Assembly (NCBI GenBank): GCA_017632935.1
Contig: JAGBQJ010000002.1
Coordinates: forward strand, 1-64,000
Origin: Bacteroidales bacterium
Lineage (GTDB): Bacteria > Bacteroidota > Bacteroidia > Bacteroidales > F082
DNA length: 64,000 nucleotides
Direction: 5' to 3'
Each line of letters opens with the position of its first letter. Position 1 is the first letter of the stretch. The notes under the pieces are model-generated. The model searched no databases and had not been told where the DNA came from. It worked only from the letters and a program-made list of their open reading frames with translations. Below are positions 15,232-26,369 of the stretch, in pieces. Made by a program: the position numbers and the translations under genes.

Positions 15232-15699
15232 ATGTTTAAAAATCAGCATATCAGCATTCTAAATCTTCGTTTTTGCAATTGGAAGCGGATAATAAAGGTC
15301 TTAATTGCGATCATTACGTTGTTTATTGGAGGTCTTATCTATGTCATATACAGAAGTAATGACTTACTAATGTTCAATTGGTTTAGTTGTTTGGGATTGA
15401 ATAGTGTTGTGATGCAGTTAAGAGACAGATTTAGTCATTTGATTCTTTCAGAATGGGTTAGGTATAATTTGCCAGCAGGATTATGGCTGTTTTCTTATAT
15501 GTTCATTATCGATTCTATTTGGAATGATAATAATGGTCCTATTTATAGATGTTTCATTATAATTCTTCCTTTGGTGTCTCTTACTTCGGAAATAATGCAA
15601 TTTTATAAGATTATGCCTGGAACATTCGATATTATTGATATAATTGGATATGTCCTTGCAATAATACTTTTTATAATCTTAAAACTAACAAGTAAATGA
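15232..15699 (+). CDS. VanZ-like small membrane protein
   Basis: 155 residues with about four membrane helices (about 20-40, 85-103, 108-125, 133-152). The segment SEIMQFYKIMPGTFDIIDII followed by GY has the spacing of the VanZ-like family (E..Q then D..N/G), so I place it there with caution. VanZ-like proteins are associated with glycopeptide resistance in some species, but most have no known role. Codon use is AT-rich, unlike neighbours, which suggests transfer. Its TGA overlaps the ATG of the next gene by 4 nt. RNA copy C lies just upstream. Confidence 0.5.
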   Translation: MFKNQHISILNLRFCNWKRIIKVLIAIITLFIGGLIYVIYRSNDLLMFNWFSCLGLNSVVMQLRDRFSHLILSEWVRYNLPAGLWLFSYMFIIDSIWNDNNGPIYRCFIIILPLVSLTSEIMQFYKIMPGTFDIIDIIGYVLAIILFIILKLTSK

Positions 15700-16421
15700 G
15701 AATAACAATTAAAAGTGTTTTGTCGGTATTTATATTAGTAGTATTTGCAATCATTGGAGCAGGCTCGAACGAAAGTATTACTACCCGATGGTGGATTATT
15801 GCAGTTTTTGTCATCCTTATCATCGTGGCTATAATCCTGACAACAAGACAAGAAGAAAAGGCAAAAATAGAAAGAAATAAAAGAAAAGAAAACAGGTTGG
15901 AAAGGCAGCAGCAAGAAGAAGCAGAGCTTCTAGCGATGTATAGATCCCAGAAACAGTCATTTTTGTTAGAAAATGGTATCCCTGACAAATCAATAATTTT
16001 GAAAAAAAACGAAATAGATTCTGAGATTCATGTATATGAAAGCAATAAAACCATTTTCATAATGGGCAAACGATATCAGTTTAAGGATATTCTATCATGT
16101 ACTATAGATGATAATCCGAGAACGATTAAAGGGAAAATTACAGCTATAAAAAAGTCTGACAATCGTAATGTAATAGGTCGATCAATTGTTGGAGGGGCGA
16201 TTGGCGGCTCAACAGGTGCAGTGATAGGAGGTGCAACAGCAAGGCAAAATATGGAGTTCGTGCAAGAAGATGACAAGTTCATTCACGATTATTCTATTAT
16301 TATTAGTGTAAACAGCATTTCAAATCCCATTATTCGTATTCATACCGAAGAAGATGCTGGACTGACTAATGAAATAGTCGGATTAATGAATGTTATAATT
16401 TCCAGAAACCAACAGCATTAG
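15696..16421 (+). CDS. Membrane protein with coiled coil and glycine zipper
   Basis: 241 residues. Two membrane helices (about 7-24 and 30-48) are followed by a charged coiled coil (QEEKAKIERNKRKENRLE, about 51-85), a beta domain (ESNKTIFIMGKRYQFKDI) and a glycine zipper (IGRSIVGGAIGGSTGAVIGG, about 162-181), then a beta C-terminus (ISNPIIRIHT). This resembles widespread uncharacterised proteins with a GG-rich hairpin between two beta segments. No function can be given. It is translationally coupled to the VanZ-like gene and shares its low GC. Confidence 0.6.
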   Translation: MRITIKSVLSVFILVVFAIIGAGSNESITTRWWIIAVFVILIIVAIILTTRQEEKAKIERNKRKENRLERQQQEEAELLAMYRSQKQSFLLENGIPDKSIILKKNEIDSEIHVYESNKTIFIMGKRYQFKDILSCTIDDNPRTIKGKITAIKKSDNRNVIGRSIVGGAIGGSTGAVIGGATARQNMEFVQEDDKFIHDYSIIISVNSISNPIIRIHTEEDAGLTNEIVGLMNVIISRNQQH

Positions 16422-16516
16422 TTATAGTACTTTTGGATTTGCAATGCAAAACAAAGAAAAACAAAGAGAGAGCTGAGTAATTATCACGCCTTATTCATTA
16501 TATACTTTGCCAAAAA

Positions 16517-16750
16517 CTACATCAACGCCGCATAATACACCGGCAAGCAAGTAACAACGCCATCTTTCTGATAGTCTTTGTCATAAAGCAGAATGCGTTC
16601 ACCTATATACGAAAGATGTTTCTTGCAGAACTCGTCCAAAGATTTATAGGTTTTGTAATTTGAGGCTTTTTTATTGTTGCGCCAAAGGAACGTTCCATTT
16701 TGCCATAGGCACAGCGTCTATTCTATAACCATCATTTTCTATGGTGAGCT
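16517..16750 (-). pseudogene. Remnant of a larger protein, perhaps an ATP-binding (DUF4143-like) C-terminus
   Basis: On the minus strand one frame reads ELTIENDGYRIDAVPMAK... to a stop. After a frame change it continues SNYKTYKSLDEFCKKHLSYI then GERILLYDKDYQKDGVV and LPVYYAALM followed by a stop. The end resembles the C-terminus of DUF4143-type AAA+ ATPases, but the match is weak. No start codon or ATPase motifs are present, so it is a decayed tail. The flanks (16422-16516 and 16751-16937) are AT-rich and I see no gene in them. Confidence 0.35.
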
Positions 16751-16937
16751 CATTGTTGCTTGTCACAATTTATGCATCCTATTGCACAAAAAATATACTT
16801 TTTTATGCAGTACAACGTATTTATTGCATAAAATCAGAAATTTTGAAGAACCATCCGAACGGTTTGCATTGTAGATCCTAAAACAGCTGTTTTTCTGACT
16901 TTTTGTCGCATATTTTCCTCAATTCACCAAAAAACAC

Positions 16938-16945
16938 TACCTTTG
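16938..16945 (+). promoter_or_regulatory. -7 box TACCTTTG for secA
   Basis: A TAnnTTTG element 68 nt before the secA ATG. The predicted leader includes ATCAATTATCAATTATCAAC-type repeats (about 16979-17010) right up to the start codon. Confidence 0.65.
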
Positions 16946-16978
16946 CACGAATTTTGCCCAAGGGCAAGCATTTAATTT

Positions 16979-17011
16979 TCAACTATCAATTATCAATTAT
17001 CAACTATAATT
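16979..17011. repeat. AT-rich heptad repeat before secA
   Basis: Tandem (TCAATTA) units in the secA leader. Similar heptads precede or separate other genes at 36052-36108, 36812-36873 and 54257-54300. Confidence 0.7.
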
Positions 17012-17013
17012 AA

Positions 17014-20313
<3,300 letters not shown>

Positions 20314-20331
20314 GCCTTCACTTAAATAAGA

Positions 20332-20373
20332 ATCGAGCGGAACCCAACCAGATTCCGCTCGATTTTTGTTTTT
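20332..20373 (+). terminator. secA terminator
   Basis: ATCGAGCGGAA pairs with TTCCGCTCGAT, followed by TTTTGTTTTT. It lies 18 nt after the secA stop. Confidence 0.9.
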
Positions 20374-20409
20374 CATGGACACTTTTTCATTAGTAGAAAA
20401 TATTGTTTT

Positions 20410-20793
20410 CTACTTCTTTTTCTTAGACGGCAAATCAACGACAAGTCCTCGTTCATCAACGCTAACACCTTTCGGCATGGGCAAAATAGAGAGGACAACA
20501 AATCCCATTCCAACCAAAGAAGAAACCATTCCGACTTTTTGCATGGATTCATTCGAACTTAGAAGTGTCATGCCTGTCCCAATGAGTTGTAAAGCACCAC
20601 CAACACTTATCATTGTCGCATTAGTGTTATAAGCCTGATTCAGTCTAGCCATTTCTGCATTAGTGTTTTGCAAACTGTGAAACATAATCGAAACGCTATC
20701 ATTAGGTATTTCTGTTTTGGTAACTGTTGGGGATTGCGCCTTAACCCCAAGGGCGACAGCCATCAAGACTGCAAAAACTACAAATTTGTTCAT
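20410..20793 (-). CDS. Small exported membrane protein of unknown function
   Basis: 127 residues: signal peptide (MNKFVVFAVLMAVALGVKAQ), a short helical linker, two hydrophobic helices (about 62-78 and 84-104) and a basic tail ending SKKKK. I do not recognise a family. It is alone on its strand, facing secA. A minus-strand TATGTTTG box (20828-20835) could be its own promoter; RNA copy B lies about 75 nt upstream on the same strand. Confidence 0.6.
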   Translation of the reverse strand: MNKFVVFAVLMAVALGVKAQSPTVTKTEIPNDSVSIMFHSLQNTNAEMARLNQAYNTNATMISVGGALQLIGTGMTLLSSNESMQKVGMVSSLVGMGFVVLSILPMPKGVSVDERGLVVDLPSKKKK

Positions 20794-20827
20794 GTTGATA
20801 AGATTTGGATTAATGTTAATTGTAAGC

Positions 20828-20835
20828 CAAACATA
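20828..20835 (-). promoter_or_regulatory. -7 box TATGTTTG for the 127-residue membrane protein
   Basis: A TAnnTTTG element on the minus strand about 35 nt before the start, with TTTTGGG about 21 nt further upstream. If used, this gene does not depend on read-through from RNA copy B. Confidence 0.5.
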
Positions 20836-20865
20836 TATATCCTTTCAGTTCCCAAAAGGAGTTAA

Positions 20866-21072
20866 ACGACAAAAAGAAGCGTGGAACTGTATGCCACATT
20901 CCTAAGTCGAAGGTCCTGAGAATACCTGCATAAAACGAACATGAGATAGCAGCCCACGCTAATGCGATAGCCACTATGCCTCTTGTTTTATGCTAAGTCA
21001 GCGAATTTCTCAGGTCCTCGACTTACAAGACAAGCATAACGCTTCTATATGACAGACTTGGCACGCCAAATC
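20866..21072 (-). ncRNA. Structured RNA element, copy B (novel family, 3 copies)
   Basis: On the minus strand a TATTTTTG box (21079-21086) precedes it. P1 pairs AGAAGCGT (21046-21039) with ACGCTTCT (20882-20875) and runs into TTTTT. P2 pairs CCTGAGAA with TTCTCAGG (21014-21007, 20922-20915) and TAAGTCGA with TCGACTTA (21025-21018, 20910-20903). P3 pairs GCATAAAAC with GTTTTATGC (20993-20985, 20936-20928). The core is CGCATTAGCGTGGGCTGCTA. A leader hairpin CCAAA/TTTGG lies near the 5' end. This is the cleanest of the three copies. Confidence 0.75.
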
Positions 21073-21127
21073 CTTTGGCAAAAATAGGAAAAAGCAGAAA
21101 CATACGAGTCATTTGAAGAAAAAAAAG

Positions 21128-21135
21128 TATTTTTG
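21128..21135 (+). promoter_or_regulatory. -7 box TATTTTTG for the MNT/HEPN pair
   Basis: It lies 25 nt before the ATG at 21160, with CATTTGAAG about 19 nt upstream. Together with the minus-strand box at 21079-21086 it forms a divergent promoter pair with RNA copy B, as at nqrF and copy A. Confidence 0.65.
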
Positions 21136-21159
21136 CAGCATTGAAAACTATTATCATCA

Positions 21160-21477
21160 ATGCCTGATAGCAACATTTTGAGCCGCATTCAATCGTTAGG
21201 CGAGGAAATAATCCCCGCTGGGGGGCACTTATATCTTTACGGATCAAGAGCCCGTGGCGACTTCCGTCCCGATTCCGATTGGGACTTGCTCATTCTGTTG
21301 GATAAAGACAAAGAAGAGTTTTCTGATTTCGACAACTTTTCCTACCCCTTTATCGAATTAGGTTACGACCTAAATACAACCATCTCCGCTCATCTTTACA
21401 CATTAGACAAATGGGCAGAAATGTCATTCTCAGTTTTTCACCACAATGTCGAACAGGATAAAATAGTTCTGGTATGA
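21160..21477 (+). CDS. MNT-family nucleotidyltransferase (antitoxin type)
   Basis: 105 residues with the minimal nucleotidyltransferase signature LYGSRARGDFRPDSDWDLLI (about residues 26-45), including GS and D.D. In MNT-HEPN modules the MNT partner neutralises the HEPN toxin, in studied cases by adenylylating it. The stop overlaps the next ATG (ATGA). The pair has its own promoter and stands alone between RNA copy B and pyrH. Confidence 0.88.
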   Translation: MPDSNILSRIQSLGEEIIPAGGHLYLYGSRARGDFRPDSDWDLLILLDKDKEEFSDFDNFSYPFIELGYDLNTTISAHLYTLDKWAEMSFSVFHHNVEQDKIVLV

Positions 21478-21884
21478 GCCTCAATGACGAAGAAAGAACA
21501 CTTTTAGTGGAATTTGAAATCGAAAAAGCCCACAAACTGATAGACCAGTTTTCAATACTTGAAAATGCTGAGTTATGGGACACATTAGCCAACCGCGTTT
21601 ATTATGCAGTGTTTCATGCCGTCACAGCCTTGCTGATTAAAAACGGTCTCCATGCGGGTTCTCATCAAGGTGTATCAGTGCTTTTCAACAAGCATTTCGT
21701 GAAAGAGAACCTTATTGACGAAAAATACGGTCGATTATTGGCTCGCCTAGAAAACATGCGTGAAAAGAGTGATTATACCTGCCTTTTTGAGACCACTGAG
21801 GATGAAGTATTACCCATGATTCCTCAAGCCAAAGAGATGGTTTCAATGATTGATAACCTAATTAAGCCAGAAACAAACTCTTGA
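21474..21884 (+). CDS. HEPN-domain protein (toxin type)
   Basis: 136 residues, all helical. The HEPN pattern is visible in LANRVYYAVFHAVTALLI, then GSHQGVSVLFNKHFVKE and NMREKSDYTC. HEPN partners of MNT proteins are usually RNases that act in stress or phage defence. Translationally coupled to the MNT gene. Whether the pair is active here cannot be judged from sequence. Confidence 0.87.
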   Translation: MSLNDEERTLLVEFEIEKAHKLIDQFSILENAELWDTLANRVYYAVFHAVTALLIKNGLHAGSHQGVSVLFNKHFVKENLIDEKYGRLLARLENMREKSDYTCLFETTEDEVLPMIPQAKEMVSMIDNLIKPETNS

Positions 21885-21902
21885 CATCATAACACCTATC
21901 CA

Positions 21903-22610
21903 ATGAAATACAATCGAATTCTCCTGAAACTCAGCGGCGAGGCCCTGATGGGCAGCCAGCAATACGGCATCGACCCACAACGTCTGAACGACTATGCCGA
22001 CGAAATCATCGAAGCCGCAAAGGCGGGCGTGCAAATCGGCATTGTCATCGGCGGCGGCAACATCTATCGTGGCCTGCAAGGTGCCTCGAAGGGCATGGAC
22101 CGCATCCAAGGCGATTATATGGGCATGTTGGCCACCGTCATCAACTCGATGGCCATGCAGTCGACCCTGCAGGGCAAGGGACAAAAAGCCACCCTGCTCT
22201 CCGGTCTCTACATCGACCGCATCGCCGACACCATGAGCAGTGCCAAGGCCATCCGTCTGCTTGAGGAAGGTCACATCGTGGTGATGGGCGCCGGCACGGG
22301 CAACCCCTTCTTTACCACCGACACTGGTTCCGCCCTTCGCGCCGTGGAAATCAAGGCCGACATTATCCTAAAAGGCACCCGCGTGGACGGCATCTACACC
22401 GCTGACCCCGAGAAAGACCCGACAGCGACTAAGTTTGAGCACATCACCTACGACGAGGCTTATCAGCGCAACTTGAAGGTGATGGACATGACCGCCTTCA
22501 CCATGTGTAAGGAGAACGATATGCCGATGTATGTCTTCGACATGAACACACGCGGCAATTTGATGAAAGTTTTGCGCGGCGAGAACATCGGTACTTTAGT
22601 CACAAAATAA
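21903..22610 (+). CDS. pyrH: UMP kinase
   Basis: A 235-residue hexameric amino-acid-kinase-fold enzyme that phosphorylates UMP to UDP. Motifs: RILLKLSGEALMG (residues 5-17), IGIVIGGGNIYRG, TDTGSALRAVEIKADIILKG and DGIYTADPEKDP. Length and motifs are standard. It starts 18 nt after the HEPN stop. An inverted-repeat element follows. Confidence 0.97.
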   Translation: MKYNRILLKLSGEALMGSQQYGIDPQRLNDYADEIIEAAKAGVQIGIVIGGGNIYRGLQGASKGMDRIQGDYMGMLATVINSMAMQSTLQGKGQKATLLSGLYIDRIADTMSSAKAIRLLEEGHIVVMGAGTGNPFFTTDTGSALRAVEIKADIILKGTRVDGIYTADPEKDPTATKFEHITYDEAYQRNLKVMDMTAFTMCKENDMPMYVFDMNTRGNLMKVLRGENIGTLVTK

Positions 22611-22619
22611 ACATTGAAC

Positions 22620-22719
22620 ACGCTTCGCGTCACTGCGAGGCACGAAGCAGTCCAGAGCAAAAGCCTTTTTCTGGATTGCTTCGTCGTTCCTCCTCGCAAT
22701 GACGCAAAGCGACGACAAG
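22620..22719. repeat. Inverted-repeat element, copy 2 (about 100 bp)
   Basis: Nearly identical to 12764-12864. It fills the gap between pyrH and the glycosyltransferase and supplies an in-frame ATG at 22699, which would extend the next protein by seven repeat-encoded residues. Confidence 0.85.
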
Positions 22720-24615
22720 ATGAAAAGCAGAAATAACCACCTACGGAAAACCCACAACGCGCCGAGCAAGAAGATAGATTATATCCTTTTGGGTATCATT
22801 ATGCTGACGGCAGCTGTGCTTCGTCTATGGAAATTAGGCGATGTGCCTTTCATGCACGATGAGTTCAGCGCCTTGCTGCGCACCCGTTTCGACAATTTCC
22901 ACGACTTCATCCAGCTAGGCGTGATGCCCGACAGCCATCCCATCGGGGTGCAGCTGTTCCTTTGGGGTTGGGTGAAGCTCTTCGGTTGGAGTGCGTTCTG
23001 GGTCAAGCTGCCCTTCGTGTTGATGGGCATCGGCTCCATATACCTTATTTATTTAATAGGACGGCAGTGGTTCAACCGCAAGGTGGGTCTGTTTTCCGCC
23101 GCCTTCTTCGCTGTCAGCCAATTCACGGTGTTCTATAGCCAGTTGGCGCGACCTTATTCGGCAGGGTTGTTTTTTGTCCTGCTGATGGCTTGGTTTTGGT
23201 ACAAAATCGTTTTCGAAGCGACAAAACCAAAACTCGGTATCTATATCGGCTTTGCCCTCTCGGCATGGGCCTGTTCGTTGATGCAGTATTTCTCCATCGC
23301 GCAGGCAGGACTCATTTTCCTGACGGGCTTGTTCTTCTTACCCAAAGAAAGGCGCAAAGCCTATTGGCTCAGTGGCATAGCCGCCGTGGTGTTGTTTTCC
23401 CCCACCCTACCCATCTTCTGGCAACAACTCTTCGTGAGCGGCAGCATTGGCGGCTGGCTGAGTGCGCCCAAGTCCACCTTCCTGCTCGACTTCATCCAAT
23501 ACACGATGAACTACTCGCAGCTGTTCATGTTTGCCACGGGCATCATCATCCTTTTGCCCCTCATCCTTGGCAAACGTGACAAGAGCAAAAATCCCCTGCG
23601 TTGGGCGGGACTCATCTGGTTCGTCATCATCTTCGCCATCGCCTTTATTTACTCGCTTTACCGCGAGCCCATCATCCAGCACAGCACGCTGATTTTCAGC
23701 TATCCTTTCGTCATCATCGTGGCCTTCTCGCTGTTCAAGAGCCGCACTTTGTCACCTTGGCAGACCGCTTTGGTGGTAGCGGCAATCCTCTTTGTCGGCA
23801 TTACATCCTTGGTCATGACGCGCAGGCATTACGACCTGATGTATCATCAAGGCTTCGACCAGATTGCAGCTGAGATGAAGCTGGACAAGGAACAATATGG
23901 CGACATAATCCAGTTCGCCACGAGGACGGAGATTGGTGAAGCCGCCGAGTTTTATCAAGCGAAGACCGATGTCGAAAACCGCATTGTCTTCAACCGCTAC
24001 AACACGTTGGGCGATTTCAATGACTGGCTTGACGAGCACCAAGACGCGTCCATGCTGGGTTTCGGCTGGACCGACTATGTCAATCCCACCTGGGAAGTCA
24101 CGGCGGTGGGCAACTATCCTTATCTCGTTGAGAAAAAAGACTGGTTCACCTCGCGTTATTTGACCTTGAGCAAAACACCAGTTAAAGGCGCCCAGTATCT
24201 GCTCCAAGAGCTGAGTACCGACACCTGCCGTTACGTCGAAGGACAAGAATGGGGTCAAGCCTACACTTTCCCTTGCGACTCGTTGCCAATGGATGTTGAA
24301 GCTTGGGGTGTTGTCGTTCACTTCCACAACGAAGTTGAAGCCAACAAATGCGTTGCTGTGATTGAAGTTCACGATGCCGCGACCGACTCCCTCGTGCTCT
24401 GGCACGGATCACTGCCCGAGGACGGACATTTCCAGTCTGGCGAACATATCATTGCCGATGCAGTTGTTTTCAGTGAGGCACTAAAGCCCGAAGGCAAGAC
24501 CATCAAGACGTACCTCTGGAATCAAGACATGAAGCCACTCGTCGTGACCAAATTGAGCTATTATTACACGAAAAAGAGCCCTGTTTTGACGGGTTTGCGC
24601 GAGCCACTCAACTGA
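22720..24615 (+). CDS. GT-C glycosyltransferase (family 39/ArnT-like)
   Basis: About 631 residues. A membrane-embedded N-terminal part has about ten helices. The first loop carries the acidic pair typical of GT-C enzymes in FMHDEFSALLRTRF, and FYSQLARPYSAGLFFVLL matches the dolichyl-phosphate-mannosyltransferase-like family. The C-terminal 230 residues are soluble and periplasmic. Such enzymes move sugars from polyprenyl-phosphate donors to lipids or proteins. I start it at 22720 because 22699-22719 is repeat DNA. Acceptor and sugar are unknown. Confidence 0.82.
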   Translation: MKSRNNHLRKTHNAPSKKIDYILLGIIMLTAAVLRLWKLGDVPFMHDEFSALLRTRFDNFHDFIQLGVMPDSHPIGVQLFLWGWVKLFGWSAFWVKLPFVLMGIGSIYLIYLIGRQWFNRKVGLFSAAFFAVSQFTVFYSQLARPYSAGLFFVLLMAWFWYKIVFEATKPKLGIYIGFALSAWACSLMQYFSIAQAGLIFLTGLFFLPKERRKAYWLSGIAAVVLFSPTLPIFWQQLFVSGSIGGWLSAPKSTFLLDFIQYTMNYSQLFMFATGIIILLPLILGKRDKSKNPLRWAGLIWFVIIFAIAFIYSLYREPIIQHSTLIFSYPFVIIVAFSLFKSRTLSPWQTALVVAAILFVGITSLVMTRRHYDLMYHQGFDQIAAEMKLDKEQYGDIIQFATRTEIGEAAEFYQAKTDVENRIVFNRYNTLGDFNDWLDEHQDASMLGFGWTDYVNPTWEVTAVGNYPYLVEKKDWFTSRYLTLSKTPVKGAQYLLQELSTDTCRYVEGQEWGQAYTFPCDSLPMDVEAWGVVVHFHNEVEANKCVAVIEVHDAATDSLVLWHGSLPEDGHFQSGEHIIADAVVFSEALKPEGKTIKTYLWNQDMKPLVVTKLSYYYTKKSPVLTGLREPLN

Positions 24616-24657
24616 GGAAAAATGGCAGGATTTTTGAACGGAAAAAGAAAAAATAAT

Positions 24658-24665
24658 TACCTTTG
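24658..24665 (+). promoter_or_regulatory. -7 box TACCTTTG for frr
   Basis: It lies 20 nt before the frr ATG, with TTTTTG about 22 nt upstream. Confidence 0.65.
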
Positions 24666-24684
24666 CACCAAAATTTGAACAATT

Positions 24685-25248
24685 ATGACTGAAGATTCTC
24701 AATTTGTATTAGACGAGGCCACTGAAAGCATGGACAACACCATCAAGCACTTGGAGCATGAGTTTCAGGGCATCAGGGCAGGAAAAGCCAGTCCGGCCAT
24801 GCTGAACGGCGTTATGGTTGAATACTACGGCACGACGGTGCCCATCGAGCAGACCGCCAACATCGGCTGCACCGACGCCCGCATGATTGTGGTGCAACCC
24901 TTCGACAAGAGCGCCCTCAACAACATCGCCAAGGCCATCTTGAACGCCAACCTGGGCTTCAACCCCATCAACAATGGTGAGATTCTCCGTATCTCAGTGC
25001 CCGCACTGACTGAGGAACGCCGCCGCGAGCTGGTGAAGCGCACCAAGAACGCTGCCGAGGAAGCCAAGGTCGGCATCCGTGGCATACGTCGCAACGCCAA
25101 CGACGACGCTAAGAAACTGGAGAAGGATGTAATCTCTGAAGACGAGTCGAAACTCCTGCAAGAGGAAATTCAGAAACTCACCGACAAATACATCAAGAAA
25201 ATCGACGACCTCACTGAACTGAAGTCTAAGGACATCTTGACAGTGTAA
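24685..25248 (+). CDS. frr: Ribosome recycling factor
   Basis: 187 residues, splitting post-termination ribosomes together with EF-G. Recognised from HEFQGIRAGKASPAMLNGVM (about residues 22-41), VVQPFDKSALNNIAKAI, LRISVPALTEERRRELVK and the long C-terminal helices. Length is standard. It is often next to pyrH; here the two are separated by a repeat and the glycosyltransferase gene. Confidence 0.97.
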   Translation: MTEDSQFVLDEATESMDNTIKHLEHEFQGIRAGKASPAMLNGVMVEYYGTTVPIEQTANIGCTDARMIVVQPFDKSALNNIAKAILNANLGFNPINNGEILRISVPALTEERRRELVKRTKNAAEEAKVGIRGIRRNANDDAKKLEKDVISEDESKLLQEEIQKLTDKYIKKIDDLTELKSKDILTV

Positions 25249-25275
25249 ATCGCCAGTTTTAATGGAAACAAAACA

Positions 25276-25303
25276 GTAGAGACGCGCCATGGCACGTCTC
25301 TAC
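25276..25303. repeat. REP-like palindrome
   Basis: GTAGAGACGCGCC-ATGGCACGTCTCTAC, a near-perfect 28-bp palindrome. The same family recurs at 42673, 42727, 43030, 43081, 44945, 45710, 45770 and 47530. It lies between frr and ddl, which converge, and could act as a shared terminator-like hairpin. Confidence 0.85.
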
Positions 25304-25309
25304 ATTGTT

Positions 25310-26281
25310 TTATAATACATTTTCTATTGCCATCTCAAAAAGCCTTCCCAACGACAGGCCGAAGCATTTCGCCTGTGCCGGAATGATGCTGGCCTCCGAC
25401 ATGCCCGGAACGATGTTCGCCTCGATAAAGAACACACCTTCGTCGCTGACGATATAGTCCATGCGGACAAAACCTTTGCATTCCAGTTTATCATACAGCA
25501 TGGCCGTGGTGGCTTTGATCTCTATTTCGGTATCCTCATCCACTTGGGCGGGCGTCACCTCGTCGCACTTGCCGGCGGTGTATTTGGCCTCATAGTCGAA
25601 GAACTCGTTCTTGCTGATGATTTCGGTCAGCGGGAAAACCATCATCTTGCCTTTGTATTCCATGGCACCGCAGCCGAACTCGCGCCCGTCGACAAACTTC
25701 TCGCACATGATCTGTCGTCCAGCCGCCCTCGCCGTAAATATAGCAGGGACAAGCTCTTCTGCTGTCTTCACCTTGGTCACGCCCACGCTGGAACCGTTGC
25801 AGGTCGGCTTGACAAACAAAGGCAATCCAAGTTGCTTGATGATAGCGTCGGCATCATATTTTTCGCCCTCATTGATAAGGATTGAAGGCGCTACCTTAAC
25901 GCCGTACGATGCCACTAAACGCTTGCAAAAATCCTTGTGGAAGGTAAGGGCGCAAGTGGTCAAAGGCGAAGAAGTGCAAGGAATGCCCAACAGCTCAAGA
26001 TAACCCGACAGCGGGCCGTTTTCACCTGGCTCGCCATGCACCGCGTTGAAGGCCACATCGAATTTCGTCCTGTGACCGCCTACCGAAATGGAAAAATCAT
26101 TCTTGTCAACGTCCACCCGCGTACCATCTTTCAAGAGTCCATACCATCCTTTTTTCGATACCACAATGATCTTCGAATTATACAGTTCCGGATTCAGGTT
26201 TTGCTTCACCACCTGAGCGCTTTTGACAGAAATTTCGAACTCGCCCGAATCTCCGCCACAAATAATTGCCACGTTTTTCAT
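25310..26281 (-). CDS. ddl: D-alanine--D-alanine ligase
   Basis: A 323-residue ATP-grasp enzyme making D-Ala-D-Ala for peptidoglycan. Motifs: ICGGDSGEFEISVKSA, HGEPGENGPLSGYLELLGIP, LPLFVKPTCNGSSVGVTKV, DGREFGCGAMEY and FIEANIVPGMSEASIIP. Divergent from the PASTA-protein gene. Confidence 0.95.
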   Translation of the reverse strand: MKNVAIICGGDSGEFEISVKSAQVVKQNLNPELYNSKIIVVSKKGWYGLLKDGTRVDVDKNDFSISVGGHRTKFDVAFNAVHGEPGENGPLSGYLELLGIPCTSSPLTTCALTFHKDFCKRLVASYGVKVAPSILINEGEKYDADAIIKQLGLPLFVKPTCNGSSVGVTKVKTAEELVPAIFTARAAGRQIMCEKFVDGREFGCGAMEYKGKMMVFPLTEIISKNEFFDYEAKYTAGKCDEVTPAQVDEDTEIEIKATTAMLYDKLECKGFVRMDYIVSDEGVFFIEANIVPGMSEASIIPAQAKCFGLSLGRLFEMAIENVL

Positions 26282-26289
26282 ATTTTTTG

Positions 26290-26297
26290 TATTTTTG
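26290..26297 (+). promoter_or_regulatory. -7 box TATTTTTG for the PASTA/T9SS/rluD operon
   Basis: A TAnnTTTG element with a leader of about 65 nt before the PASTA gene. It starts a three-gene unit of overlapping frames. Confidence 0.6.
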
Positions 26298-26369
26298 TCG
26301 GTTTAAAAGGTCTGAGCAATAATTCTGCTCAAAACTGAGTTGTAAAAACACCGCTAAAATAGAAAAAAT

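Noticed and set aside
21160-21884. MNT/HEPN pair as part of an RNA-guided system with copy B
   Set aside because: Copies A and C lack such neighbours, and MNT-HEPN pairs occur widely alone; kept only as a weak idea.
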